NCBI GenBank assembly: GCA_021413735.1
Contig: JAIOPV010000287.1
Coordinates: forward strand, 1 to 64,000
Direction of reading: 5' to 3'
Length of the DNA stretch: 64,000 nt
From: Planctomycetota bacterium
GTDB lineage: Bacteria; Planctomycetota; Planctomycetia; Gemmatales; Gemmataceae
Shown here: in pieces, positions 25,033-34,395 of the stretch
Layout of the letters: each line of letters starts with the position of its first letter
Numbering within the stretch: the stretch's first letter is position 1
Position numbers and translations under genes: made by a program
The notes under the pieces: generated by a model
The model's input: only the letters and a program-made list of their open reading frames with translations
Databases searched by the model: none
What the model was told of the DNA's origin: nothing

Positions 25033-27501
25033 ATGACCAACCGTTCCATGTATCGCCGAGTTTGGGTGGTCGCGCTTGCGGCTGCCTTCGCTGCGGTACT
25101 CGCATCGCCACAGAAGGCGTCGGCATACGTCGAGGTGCCAATCACTCTCGCCGACGTCATCAAGCAATCGACCAACATCGTCCAGATGCAAGTGACGAAG
25201 GTGGACCGCGAAAAGAACCTCATCATCTACACGAAGCTGCAAGACATCAAAGGCAAGCACCCGCAGAACGAGATCAAGCACAACATCGGTCGCGGCGGGC
25301 TGCGGGCTGGCGAGTGGGAAGAGATCATGAAGTGGGCCGAGGTCGGCAAGCTCGCGACCTTCTTCCACAACGGCGGGGCCAGCGAAACGTATTTCGGCAC
25401 ATCGTGGTACCAGGCGTACCCGCAAGGCGAATGGTGGGGCATGTCGCACGGCGAGCCGTTCATGCTTCGCAGCTACGCTGGCAAGATCGACAAGCTCCCC
25501 GGTGTCTGCGCCGAGATCATGGACAACAAGGAAGTCATCGTGCCGTGCATGGTCGATGGCGACAAGGAAGCCATCCACAAGAAGACGGCCCGAATTCAGC
25601 GCCTGAAGACGAGCCTCAAGAACCTCGACTACAACCCGAAGCGTGACTTCGTCGGCTGGGGTGGCGAAGACATTCGCGCTCTCAAGGGGATGCCCGGCTT
25701 CGACCGCTACGCCGGCCTGCCCAAGCTCGACGCCGAGGCTCAATCGGTGTCCACGATCGACTTCGACAACGACGGCAAAATGGATATCTGCCTGTGTGGC
25801 GCGAACAAAGTGTCGCTGCTGCAAAACGGCGGCGACGGGTTCATCGAAACGGCTTTGCCTGGCTTGTCGGGCGGTGCTCGCTCTGCGGTGTGGGCGGATG
25901 TCAACGGCGACGGCTTGCCCGACTTGTTGCTCGCCACAGCGAACGGTCCGAAGCTGTACGCGAATCTCGGCAAGGGGCAGTTCCGTGACGAAAGCGCCCG
26001 GCTTCCGTTGGAACTGGCGTACAACCTGACGGCTGCTGCGTTCGGCGACTTCGACGGCGACGGCAAGCCCGACATCCTGCTCGCGAACGGCTTCCACGGT
26101 CTGCGGCTGTACCGCAATTCGCGAGCAGAAGTGGCGAAGGTCGTGGTGCCGAAGTTCAGCGAATGGCACGCGATCGGCATGTTCCGCGCTGCTGTTCCAG
26201 CTGAGAACTTCAAGACAGCGTTCCCGGTGGAAACCGAGAAGTTCGACGTGGAGAAGACGTACAAGGGCAAGCGCGACATGCCGGTGAAGTGGGCGAAGAA
26301 AGATTTCAAGGACGGCGAGATTAGCAGTCTCGCGGAACTCGGCGGCAACTCCGCTGCGTATCTGTATCGCGAAGTCGAAGTGAGCGCCGCGGCTGTTGTG
26401 CCGGTTACGTTCACTTGTGCGAATCCGTTCGTGGTGTGGGTGAACGGCGAGAAGGTTCACTCGCAAGATGCCGCGAAGCCGGAGGGGGTCGCGGTGGCTC
26501 TGAAGCTGCCGGCTGGCAAGAGCACGCTGCTCATCAAGATGACGAACGCGGAAGTGCCGCACGCCTTCAACTTCTCCACGGGACTGAACGGCGGCGGGCC
26601 TCCCGGACCGTGGTTCGAGAACGTTTCCGAAACGTGGGGTCTCGGGGCCGAGGGCCTCGCAGCCGACGTGAAAGCCGACTCGCTTACCGTGGCTGACTTC
26701 AATGGCGACGGCAAGCCTGACTTCCTGTTCGGTGGCGGCACCGGCGCGTTGTTCATCAACACGAACGGCAAGTTCGTCCAGAAGGTCAACGCGGGCATCA
26801 GCTACAAGACTGGCAAGGTTGGCCCGTCGCTGTGCGACTTCAACAACGATGGCCACATGGACATCTTCGTTCCGCAGGCCGACGGTAACTGCAAGCTCCT
26901 GAAGAATGACGGCACCGGCAAATTCACCGATGTGACCGCAAGCACGGGCGATCTCGCGAAGGGGGTCGCGGGAGCGGTGTCGGCTGCGTGGGGCGACTTC
27001 GACAATGACGGTAAAGCCGACTTGGCTGTGTGTTGCTTGAAAGGCAGCAACCGCTACTTCAAGAACAACGGCAACGGCACGTTCACTGACAAGTCCGCCG
27101 ACATCGGGCTGACGCAGAAGATCTACAACTCGCAGGCTGCAGCGTTCGCAGACCTCAACGGCGACGGCCAACTCGACCTCATCCTGAACAACGAGGGGCA
27201 GGAGTCGTGCGTGCTGTTCGGTCTGATGACTCCAGGCGGTCCGATGACGGCAGTGACGGTGATCCTGAACGGGACTGTGGGTCTGAACGGCGGCAAGATC
27301 GTCGTGAAGGACGCGGCTGGCAAAGTGGTCACGACATCGGCGATGGCTGGTGGTGATGGCCGTGGTGGTCAGTCGGGGCAGTCGCCGCGATTCGTGCTGG
27401 CACCGGGTGCGTACAAGCTCGAACTGGTCGGTACCGACGGCAAGACATTGGTGAAGGACGTGACCGTGACGAACTCGCCGATGAACGTGAAAGTGCAGTA
27501 A
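25033..27501 (+). CDS. secreted VCBS/FG-GAP repeat protein
   Basis: 822 residues with a signal peptide (VALAAAFAAVLASPQKASAY). Residues ~30-200 form an N-terminal domain of unknown type. Then come at least seven VCBS/FG-GAP units with calcium-type DxDxDG loops, such as DFDNDGKMDICLCG, DVNGDGLPDLLLATA, DFDGDGKPDILLANG and DLNGDGQLDLILNN, building a beta-propeller. An intervening segment (residues ~370-530) carries a jelly-roll-like domain with WVNGEKVHS. It is likely extracellular and calcium-stabilised. AGGAGG lies upstream of ATG 25033. The modular element at 24835-24953 sits directly upstream. Confidence 0.88.
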   Translation: MTNRSMYRRVWVVALAAAFAAVLASPQKASAYVEVPITLADVIKQSTNIVQMQVTKVDREKNLIIYTKLQDIKGKHPQNEIKHNIGRGGLRAGEWEEIMKWAEVGKLATFFHNGGASETYFGTSWYQAYPQGEWWGMSHGEPFMLRSYAGKIDKLPGVCAEIMDNKEVIVPCMVDGDKEAIHKKTARIQRLKTSLKNLDYNPKRDFVGWGGEDIRALKGMPGFDRYAGLPKLDAEAQSVSTIDFDNDGKMDICLCGANKVSLLQNGGDGFIETALPGLSGGARSAVWADVNGDGLPDLLLATANGPKLYANLGKGQFRDESARLPLELAYNLTAAAFGDFDGDGKPDILLANGFHGLRLYRNSRAEVAKVVVPKFSEWHAIGMFRAAVPAENFKTAFPVETEKFDVEKTYKGKRDMPVKWAKKDFKDGEISSLAELGGNSAAYLYREVEVSAAAVVPVTFTCANPFVVWVNGEKVHSQDAAKPEGVAVALKLPAGKSTLLIKMTNAEVPHAFNFSTGLNGGGPPGPWFENVSETWGLGAEGLAADVKADSLTVADFNGDGKPDFLFGGGTGALFINTNGKFVQKVNAGISYKTGKVGPSLCDFNNDGHMDIFVPQADGNCKLLKNDGTGKFTDVTASTGDLAKGVAGAVSAAWGDFDNDGKADLAVCCLKGSNRYFKNNGNGTFTDKSADIGLTQKIYNSQAAAFADLNGDGQLDLILNNEGQESCVLFGLMTPGGPMTAVTVILNGTVGLNGGKIVVKDAAGKVVTTSAMAGGDGRGGQSGQSPRFVLAPGAYKLELVGTDGKTLVKDVTVTNSPMNVKVQ

Positions 27502-27506
27502 CCCCG

Positions 27507-27628
27507 ACGTAGGGCTTCCACCCTACGCTACAAAAGTCGGCCCCTCCGGGGCGAAAACAAAGGTCGCTTGGGTTTGGTATTCACCCCGGAGGGGTCGTCT
27601 TTCGTAGCACAGGGCGGAAGCCCTGTGT
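27507..27628. repeat. compound palindrome (three nested hairpins)
   Basis: Outer hairpins CGTAGGG-CTTCCAC-CCTACG (about 27508-27527) and CACAGGG-CGGAAG-CCCTGTG (27608-27627) flank a long-range pairing between 27538-27551 and 27584-27597 (one mismatch). It lies between the VCBS gene and the PQQ-type propeller gene. Confidence 0.75.
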
Positions 27629-27652
27629 TCTGCGAGTTCAAGAAAGGCTAGT

Positions 27653-29074
27653 ATGTTGCTTCGATCTCTCCTGTCTTCCCTCTGTGTTCTCTGCGTCCTC
27701 TGCGGTGAATCCAACGCCGCTGATCCCGGCCCGTGGGCCACTTACCGCGGCAACCCGCAACGCACCGGCAACACCGACAACGTTGCCGGTCCCGAAAAGC
27801 CCGCCGTTCTGTGGGCGATCAAGTCAAACGACCACTTCTTGGCTGCACCCGTGCCGGTCAAGGATTCGATCTACGTTTCCGGCGTCGGCGCATTCAACCG
27901 ACCCACGATCACGCTGTTCCCACTCGCTGCGAAGCCACCAACACAGCCCACATGGTCGAAGTCAGCTCCATATCTCAAGCTCGCGTCGGTCAGCTCACCG
28001 GCGGTCAGTGGCGATTACCTGATCTTCGGCGACGGCATGCACCAGGACTCAGGCGGCTTACTCCACTGCATCAACGCAACGACCAGCAAACCGCTGTGGC
28101 AACTGCCACTCCCGGGCGATCTGATCCACCTCGAAGGCGGACCGGTGGTTGCTGGCAATCGCGTGTTCATTGGCGGCGGTGCTGCGGGTGCGATGTGTGT
28201 CGAACTCGATAAGGGCACGCTCGACGGCAAGGAGTACGACCTGCCGACGATCACCAAGATGCAAGACGCCAAGTGGAAGGAACTCGTCGCGAAGTACGAG
28301 GAATTGAAAGCCAAGAAGGACGACTTCGCGATTCCACCCGACGATAGCCAACTGCTAAAGTTCACGCCGAAAAAGGTCTGGCAAAAGGGCGAGATGAAAT
28401 GGCACGTCGATGCACCCGTGAACCTCGCGGGAGACAAGCTCCTCGTGCCGACATCGTTCCTCGACAAAGAGAAAGTCGGCGAGCGGGCACTGTACGCACT
28501 GAATGCCGAGACCGGCGAAACCGTCTGGAAACGTGAACTGGCCCTGAACCCTTGGGGTGGCGCAACGGTTGCGGGTGATCTGGCCATCGTGCCGGGTAGT
28601 TCGATCGGCTACTACCTCAAGGAACTCAAGGGTGCAAAGGGCGACGTAACCGCACTTGATCTGAAGACGGGTGAGGTGAAGTGGAAGAAGGACGTTCCCG
28701 GAGGTGTTGTCGGAGCTGTGGCAGTCGCGGATGGGCTTGCGATCTGCACCGCGACCGACGGCAAAGTGCGTGCATTCAAGCTCGCGGACGGCGAACGAAC
28801 CCTGCTTTACGACTGCAAGATGCCAGTATTCGCACCGCCTGCTGTCGCTGCGGGTGTCGCGTATGTCGCAGATCTCAGCGGCACGGTTCACGCCATCGAC
28901 CTGAAGTCAGGCAACGCAAAGTGGACGCTGGCAGCCGCGAAAGAGGGCGGAGCACCCGGAATGGTTTACGGCGGCGTCACGGTTCACGGTGGCAAGATCA
29001 TCGTCGCGACGTGCAATCTCGAAGGCCCAACCGCTGGCAAGGAAACCGTCGTCATCTGCATTGGAACAAAGTAA
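27653..29074 (+). CDS. secreted PQQ-like beta-propeller protein
   Basis: 473 residues with a signal peptide (LLSSLCVLCVLCGESNAAD). The mature part has blades of the PQQ/BamB type: WATYRGNPQRTGNTD near the start, then repeated DxxTGexxWkk units (NAETGETVWKRELALNP and ALDLKTGEVKWKKDVPGG). No enzyme residues or haem motif are visible, so a structural or binding propeller is more likely than a quinoprotein dehydrogenase. It is followed by a YdjY-domain gene after 12 bp, suggesting an operon. Confidence 0.85.
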   Translation: MLLRSLLSSLCVLCVLCGESNAADPGPWATYRGNPQRTGNTDNVAGPEKPAVLWAIKSNDHFLAAPVPVKDSIYVSGVGAFNRPTITLFPLAAKPPTQPTWSKSAPYLKLASVSSPAVSGDYLIFGDGMHQDSGGLLHCINATTSKPLWQLPLPGDLIHLEGGPVVAGNRVFIGGGAAGAMCVELDKGTLDGKEYDLPTITKMQDAKWKELVAKYEELKAKKDDFAIPPDDSQLLKFTPKKVWQKGEMKWHVDAPVNLAGDKLLVPTSFLDKEKVGERALYALNAETGETVWKRELALNPWGGATVAGDLAIVPGSSIGYYLKELKGAKGDVTALDLKTGEVKWKKDVPGGVVGAVAVADGLAICTATDGKVRAFKLADGERTLLYDCKMPVFAPPAVAAGVAYVADLSGTVHAIDLKSGNAKWTLAAAKEGGAPGMVYGGVTVHGGKIIVATCNLEGPTAGKETVVICIGTK

Positions 29075-29086
29075 GGAACAACAAAT

Positions 29087-29785
29087 ATGAAGCGTCTCGC
29101 AATTGCGTTCGGGCTGTTCGTGGCCATCGTGTCGGCCGAAGGCAGCATCGCGCAAGACAAGAAAGACCCACCCAAGGCGAGTGGCGTCACCGTCGATGAG
29201 GCCAAGAAGTGCGTGTTCATCGATGCGAAGGTCGCACCGCGAAAGCTGCCCAATCTCGATCAGGTTTATCCCATTGAACTGATCGCAGGCTGGGGCGCAC
29301 CCAAGGGCAAGAAGGCTCACGAGATCGTCGTAGCCATCGACGTGGACCCCTCCGAAGTTCACAAGGGTCTCGAAAAGCTCGGACTGAAAGCTGGCAAGCC
29401 CGCACGCGGTGAGAACACCAAAGCCGAGGGGCCAATCGTCAACGTGTTCGTTGAGATGCCAGACGGAGCTGGTGGCAACAAGCGAGTGCCTCTCGAAAAG
29501 ATCCTCTGGGATCCCAAGACGAAGAAAGCGCCGCCGAAGATGACGTTCGTGTTCACCGGATCAATCATGACGGCCATCGACCCCAACAAACCCGACGACA
29601 AGAAATACGGAGCCGACGTCACCGGCAGTCTGATCGTGTTGTTCCCGGTGTCGGATGAAGTTGTGTTGCAGACCGCCTGGACGATGAAGGAAGAAAAGTT
29701 CCTCAAACTCGATGTGAATCCCGAGGCGTTGCCCAAGGAAGGAACCGCCGTGAAGTTGGTGATTGAAGTGCCGGAGAAGAAGTAA
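29087..29785 (+). CDS. secreted YdjY-domain protein
   Basis: 232 residues with a signal peptide (LAIAFGLFVAIVSAEGSIAQ). The body matches the YdjY pattern: VTVDEAKKCVFIDAKVAPRK, then a PIELIAGW strand, AHEIVVAIDVDPSEVHKGLE and KLGLKAGKP, then a PLEKILWDPK strand. YdjY domains are found in exported proteins near quinone or iron-sulfur redox genes, but their function is not settled. An A-rich Shine-Dalgarno (AAGGAAC) precedes ATG 29087. The gene lies 12 bp after the propeller gene and 41 bp before the lipoprotein gene. Confidence 0.75.
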   Translation: MKRLAIAFGLFVAIVSAEGSIAQDKKDPPKASGVTVDEAKKCVFIDAKVAPRKLPNLDQVYPIELIAGWGAPKGKKAHEIVVAIDVDPSEVHKGLEKLGLKAGKPARGENTKAEGPIVNVFVEMPDGAGGNKRVPLEKILWDPKTKKAPPKMTFVFTGSIMTAIDPNKPDDKKYGADVTGSLIVLFPVSDEVVLQTAWTMKEEKFLKLDVNPEALPKEGTAVKLVIEVPEKK

Positions 29786-29826
29786 CCAGAGTTTGGCGAG
29801 CGGCCCTCCTCTCCATGAGACCACAC

Positions 29827-30603
29827 ATGATTACTCGCACCCTTGTTCTCGGCGTCTTCGGTCTGGCTGGGTGTTCACAGAATGCTGAGCCAGCACCGAC
29901 AACGCCACCGGTCGCGATCACGGCACCCGTGCCCACGCCAGCGGATCGGCCACCCGTCGCTGTGCCTCCGAGTGTCACGACGCAGCCCGTCGAGCCAATC
30001 GCGACACAACCACCGAAGCCACCCGAACCGCCGACGGTGTTCGACTATCCGACGGACCTCGGCGGGAAAGCCGTCGTGAAAGCCGTCACGCCCGCGATCG
30101 GCAAACTGCTACCCGAGAAACTCGGGGCAACTCCGAAACCTCGCGTTCCGCCGGCTCGCCTATTGGACCCAGACGCAATCCCGAAAGCAGAATACGTTCC
30201 ACCGCCGATTCTGCCGACAAAGCCTGTCGAGGCGAAACCCACGCCTCCCGCCGAGCGAGTGCCACTCGACATCGGTCAACTCGCCGACGCCATTCCCGCG
30301 AAGCCGACGTTCCCCGTTGCCCCTGGAATCGCGGACCGGGCACGCGACGTGAAGCTGCCGCCCACAATGGCCATCCTCGGGCGACCGTTCAACGAGCGGG
30401 TCAGTCTCGAAGATCCGACCGCCGAGTTCGGCAACACCGGAATCGTGGCTCCGCTCGTGCGGGTGCCGGTTGCACAAACAGGCTTCCTGCGAGTGAGTCT
30501 GCCAGACCCGTTTGAACTTGGCGAACAGGTGAAACCACGAGTGCCACCGGCGTCCGATCCAGGGTTGGCTCCCGTGGTCGTGAATCCGCAACGAGTGAAG
30601 TGA
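29827..30603 (+). CDS. proline-rich lipoprotein
   Basis: 258 residues (or 262 from the ATG at 29815). The signal MITRTLVLGVFGLAGC ends in a good lipobox (LAGC). The mature chain is a Pro/Val/Thr/Ala-rich extended region followed by a C-terminal half with regular PxxP spacing and no recognisable fold. Its likely place is as a periplasmic tether anchored in the outer or inner membrane. It closes the cluster that starts with the VCBS gene; a strong hairpin terminator follows. Confidence 0.72.
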   Translation: MITRTLVLGVFGLAGCSQNAEPAPTTPPVAITAPVPTPADRPPVAVPPSVTTQPVEPIATQPPKPPEPPTVFDYPTDLGGKAVVKAVTPAIGKLLPEKLGATPKPRVPPARLLDPDAIPKAEYVPPPILPTKPVEAKPTPPAERVPLDIGQLADAIPAKPTFPVAPGIADRARDVKLPPTMAILGRPFNERVSLEDPTAEFGNTGIVAPLVRVPVAQTGFLRVSLPDPFELGEQVKPRVPPASDPGLAPVVVNPQRVK

Positions 30604-30621
30604 GCGGACAGCAGGTCATCA

Positions 30622-30657
30622 GAAACAGCCCACCCGCAAGAACGGGTGGGCTGTTTC
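30622..30657. terminator. bidirectional hairpin terminator
   Basis: A perfect 15-bp stem (30622-30636 with 30643-30657), a 6-nt loop, and T-run pairing A-run at the base. It lies between convergent stops at 30603 and 30662. The stem core GCCCACCCG and the loop start CA match the terminator at 2792-2825. Confidence 0.88.
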
Positions 30658-30661
30658 GATT

Positions 30662-32395
30662 TCACGGCAGGTTGATCTTTCGCAGAATCAGCTTGGTTCG
30701 GTCGCCGCTGAGGATCACCAACAGCTTCGCCTCGGGAACGAGGAAGAAGTGTTGGTCGAGAATCGGCTTGGGCATCCCGTTCGGCTCGAACAAACCATCA
30801 AATTCAGGCAGGTTGGAGATCATCGGTGTGTTCGGAACAATTGCCAAGGTGTTCCCTCCTGTGTGGATGCTTACCATCAGAGTTGGCTTGTATTGCCGAA
30901 CAGGTTGCACGGGTTGTGTCGGTGGCATCACGGGCGGTGTCACTGGCTGCACGACGGATGCTGCGTCGGCTTGCGAAACTGCTTGAGCTGGTTCCATAAC
31001 GGGTTTCGCCCCAGGTTGTGGAACGGCCGGAACTGCGGGTTGCGGTTGCGGAGCTGGTTGCACCGGCGGCGGAACCGGTTGCTGAACCAGACGCATCGTC
31101 GTGATCGCTCGCACAACGTATCCCTGCTGAGTCAGCGGAAGCTCGCTCATTCGCGTGATCTGCGGAATGAACCAAGTTCGGCCAGGAGCCACGCCCATTC
31201 TCGCGGCCGTCGGCAACTGCTGTCCGTTCCGATCCAATGGCGGTGAGCAGCTTCCGTAGAAGTTACCATCCGGCCCCGGAGTGGTGACGGCTGCATCCAC
31301 GAGGTTCGTGACCACCCAATCGCGATTCGACTCCGTCAGAACTTTCGCGTTCCGCGTTTGCGGGAATTGATCGAGCGTGTGGGCATACGAAAGGAACGCG
31401 GTGCCGTCCGGCGTCGCTCGAATGTTGGCGGGAACGATTCCCGGCTTCTTCCTCGCTCCTTCGACCTCCCGCAAGTTTGTCGTGCCGATGTTAAGCAGCG
31501 CGATCTCACCGAACGAGTTACTCACCAGCAGTGGCCCATCGGTTCGATTTCCCATCGCAATCGCGTTGATGCCTGCGAACAGATCGACGGTCGCATCGTA
31601 TCGCCGTTGCAGATTCGGCAGCGTGAACACACGAAGATTGTTTCCCGATGGCGACGTAATCACCCACGAAATCCCAGCGACGAGTTTTACATCACCCTTG
31701 TCGGTTTCGACGCCACCGAGGAATCGCCCTTCGGAAACGTCGAACACATTGAGCATTCCCTTATCCGGAAAGTGCATCACGATGTAGCGACCGCCACCAC
31801 CCACCGAGATCGCTCCAACGCGGCCACCCAGCGGATCAAGGTCGATCGTCGTCGAGTCAGCAACGAGTTCGGGAGCCGTGATCGCGGGGATCGTTCCCGT
31901 GACCGGTTTCAGGTTGAACGTCTCCTTCTTCGGTGGCAGTTCGTTCACCGGATCGGCTGGCGTTTGTACTGGTGGCGGCGTGGTTCGCACGGGATTGGTT
32001 GGCGTTGATCGGTTGGAAGCACGCCCCGCGGCAGCGTCACCGGAACCAGCGATGTTGGCGAACAGGTAGTAACCGGTCGCGCCGAGACCGCCAATGCTCA
32101 CCAGCAAAGTCAACAGGCTCGCAACCATCACGCCGAGCATCGAATTTCGATTGATTTGTTGGATGCGCTTTCGAGCGGGGGTGGGTTTCCGTCGAGTCCC
32201 GAGAGCTGCGTAGGCAGTTCGAGATGGTGGATAACCGATTGTCACGCGGAGTTGCGGCAATCTTTGACCCGGAACCTTCAAGAACTCAGCAGCGAGTTCC
32301 GCATCGCACTTTGGACACTCGATTCCAACAGCGTGCCGAGCTTCAGTTATCGGGAACACACGCTGGCATCGTGGGCAGGTCGCATCCAACGGCAT
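30662..32395 (-). CDS. zinc-ribbon, single-pass membrane protein with WD40-like propeller
   Basis: 577 residues. The N-terminus is a zinc ribbon with CPRC (Cys7, Cys10) and CPKC (Cys27, Cys30). A basic linker is followed by one membrane helix near residues 94-118 (MLGVMVASLLTLLVSIGGLG). After a Pro/Thr-rich spacer comes a propeller-like region with strands such as GGGGRYIVMHFPDKGMLNVF. A second Pro/Gln-rich stretch (residues ~430-490) and a final domain ending LRKINLP follow. The cytosolic zinc ribbon and outside propeller suggest a membrane-spanning sensor. ATG 32395 was chosen over a GTG one codon earlier. The modular element lies upstream. Confidence 0.75.
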   Translation of the reverse strand: MPLDATCPRCQRVFPITEARHAVGIECPKCDAELAAEFLKVPGQRLPQLRVTIGYPPSRTAYAALGTRRKPTPARKRIQQINRNSMLGVMVASLLTLLVSIGGLGATGYYLFANIAGSGDAAAGRASNRSTPTNPVRTTPPPVQTPADPVNELPPKKETFNLKPVTGTIPAITAPELVADSTTIDLDPLGGRVGAISVGGGGRYIVMHFPDKGMLNVFDVSEGRFLGGVETDKGDVKLVAGISWVITSPSGNNLRVFTLPNLQRRYDATVDLFAGINAIAMGNRTDGPLLVSNSFGEIALLNIGTTNLREVEGARKKPGIVPANIRATPDGTAFLSYAHTLDQFPQTRNAKVLTESNRDWVVTNLVDAAVTTPGPDGNFYGSCSPPLDRNGQQLPTAARMGVAPGRTWFIPQITRMSELPLTQQGYVVRAITTMRLVQQPVPPPVQPAPQPQPAVPAVPQPGAKPVMEPAQAVSQADAASVVQPVTPPVMPPTQPVQPVRQYKPTLMVSIHTGGNTLAIVPNTPMISNLPEFDGLFEPNGMPKPILDQHFFLVPEAKLLVILSGDRTKLILRKINLP

Positions 32396-32502
32396 CACAG
32401 CACCGGTTTAGTCCGGACATGAGAGGAGCCTGTTGGAGAGGAAGTGGGGAGGAAAGTAATTCTGACGCATCTCAGAGTGGAATGCAAGTGCGCGAAATGG
32501 AA
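32396..32502. other. 5' leader region of zinc-ribbon gene
   Basis: The ~107 bp between the start codon of the minus-strand gene and the modular element. On the minus strand it includes the pyrimidine-rich stretch CTTTCCTCCCCACTTCCTCT. No hairpin or Shine-Dalgarno of strength is seen. Confidence 0.35.
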
Positions 32503-32677
32503 ATGGTTCTCATTGGTTCGCGAGGGGGCACAACGACTGAGCCGTTTGATTCCGGCCCACTTCCCCACCCCACGTCCGGAACCAATCGTTTCAGACCCGG
32601 AACCATCCATTTCAGACCCGGAATCATCGTTTCAGTCCCGGAACCACCACTCTCGTCCGGAAGAAACTATATCAGAA
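32503..32677 (-). repeat. modular upstream element, copy 2
   Basis: The minus-strand copy of the element at 24835-24953. On the minus strand it starts TTCTGATATAGTTTCTTCCG, then has three full 20-21 bp units (at about 32629-32647, 32609-32628 and 32588-32608) and a partial fourth. The hairpin outer arms ATTGGTTC/GAACCAAT (32579-32586 and 32512-32519) are kept, but the interior is about 40 bp longer than in copy 1. It ends 108 bp upstream of the zinc-ribbon gene and points the same way. Confidence 0.8.
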
Positions 32678-32823
32678 CATCGCGATGACGGTCCGTATCC
32701 GAAATGCATCTCTGACAGAGCAAATCACTTGCGAAAAGTGCTGACAAAGTTGATGAACAAAGGATGGAAATTTCGCATCTCCGGAACCAACGAGACAGCC
32801 CCGGAATCAACGCGGCAGCGGGC

Positions 32824-34182
32824 TCACTCGGCGAGCGAGACGCAGATGATTTCATGATCGTTGCGAACGAAAATGCACTTGTCGGCGAATGCGGGATGAC
32901 TCCAAACGACCTTGCGCCCGAACGCGGCCCCGGTCGCATCAAGGAGTTTCATACGACCGATCTCTTCATACTTCTCCGGGGATAACTTCGCGATCGCCAG
33001 TTCTCCCGTTTCGGTAAACAGGAAGTATCGCTCGCCATTCTTCACGAGAAACGCTGTCCCGGAACCCGCTCCCTTGAAGTCTTCGGCTTCTTCTTTTCCA
33101 ATCACTGGCTTGAACGTGAACCACAACTTCTTGCCCGTCTCCAGTTCCACTGCTCGAAGCATGCCAGGCTGATCGACGCCATAAATCACACCCTTGTCGA
33201 TGAACGGAGTCATGTTCACCGGATAGAGACCTCGCGGTTTCGTCGCCATTCCCTTCACCTTGTCGGTCACTTCCTGCCAAATCGGAGTGACCTTTTCGCC
33301 ACTCGGATCGAGCTTCAGAACAACTCCGGCACCACCGATGCCCGCTGCGAACAGTTTGTCGCCAACTTGCCGAGGAGCCATGATCGACATGCCGAACATC
33401 GGTTCGAGGCCGAACGTCCAGAGTACCTTACCCGTGAGCGGATCGAGGCCATTGATGGCCTGAGCATGCCAGATCACGAGTTGGTCCTTACCCCCAACCG
33501 AGATGATTGTCGGCGGCGAATAACCGAGCTCACGCGAGTTGAGTGCCCGCCATTTCTCTTTGCCAGTTTTCTTATCGAACGCCACGGCAACTGAACCATC
33601 ACCACCGCACAGACAGATCACGAGATCCTTGTACACAAGTGGATGCCCGCAATAGCCCCACATCGGCACCTTCACCTTGTAATCGTGGGGAAAGTTCTTC
33701 GACCAGACCACGCTGCCGCTGTCGGCTGCCATGCAAACCAGATCGCCCATCGCCCCGAGAGAGTAGACCTTTCCGTCGTTCACGTTGGGTGTGCAGCGTG
33801 GCCCCGCCGGGTAGCTGATCTGATAAGGGCAATCGTACTCGTGCTTCCATAATTGTTGACCGGTCTTCGCGTCCAGACACAGCACTCGCTCGGTGCTCAC
33901 GACTTTAGTTTTGGTGTCGAACGGATCAGCCGGGTTCATCGAGCCTTTGGGAAGCACGCGATCAGTGACGTAGACCTTGCCGCCAACAACCGCGGGGCCG
34001 GAGTAACCCGACGAAATCGGCGTTCGCCAGAGAACCTTGGGCTTTTCGGGGAGGGTCTTCACGATGCCGGTTTCGGGCCAGATCGCGTCGCGATTCGGAC
34101 CCATCCACTGTGGCCAATCGCTTGCTTGGAGGCAGGGAAGAGGCAGAACGAACAACAGCGTGAGAACGAACAGACGAAGCAT
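32824..34182 (-). CDS. secreted PQQ-like beta-propeller protein
   Basis: 452 residues. The signal peptide MLRLFVLTLLFVLPLPCLQA is followed by SDWPQWMGPNRDAIWPETGI, the standard opening of planctomycete PQQ-propeller proteins. Blades carry LCLDAKTGQQLWKHEYDCPY, then VAFDKKTGKEKWRAL and further on LDPLTGKVLWTF and VELETGKKLWFTF. There is no haem or quinoprotein active site, so binding or scaffolding is likely. ATG 34182 has GGAG 6 nt upstream; the earlier frame start at 34236 would extend in front of the signal peptide. Confidence 0.88.
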   Translation of the reverse strand: MLRLFVLTLLFVLPLPCLQASDWPQWMGPNRDAIWPETGIVKTLPEKPKVLWRTPISSGYSGPAVVGGKVYVTDRVLPKGSMNPADPFDTKTKVVSTERVLCLDAKTGQQLWKHEYDCPYQISYPAGPRCTPNVNDGKVYSLGAMGDLVCMAADSGSVVWSKNFPHDYKVKVPMWGYCGHPLVYKDLVICLCGGDGSVAVAFDKKTGKEKWRALNSRELGYSPPTIISVGGKDQLVIWHAQAINGLDPLTGKVLWTFGLEPMFGMSIMAPRQVGDKLFAAGIGGAGVVLKLDPSGEKVTPIWQEVTDKVKGMATKPRGLYPVNMTPFIDKGVIYGVDQPGMLRAVELETGKKLWFTFKPVIGKEEAEDFKGAGSGTAFLVKNGERYFLFTETGELAIAKLSPEKYEEIGRMKLLDATGAAFGRKVVWSHPAFADKCIFVRNDHEIICVSLAE

Positions 34183-34395
34183 GGCGGCTCCGGGCGGCGT
34201 GCGAAGGCGAGTTGAATAGAGGATACCAACCGCCAAGCGATCAGCTTACAGCAGACGGGTGCGGGAGTTACAATTCACGCATCGACCCGGTGAGGAGCTA
34301 GCCATGTCCGTGACCGCAGCGAATAAGTAGCTCGCCGCGATCACAAACCCACCCGCAGCACCGTGAAGCGAAAACACACTTGGTGAGGCATATCG

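Noticed and set aside
24832-27171. 779-codon open frame on the minus strand
   Set aside because: It lies antisense to the VCBS gene, has no signal or family motif, and arises from the G/C-rich third positions of the real gene.
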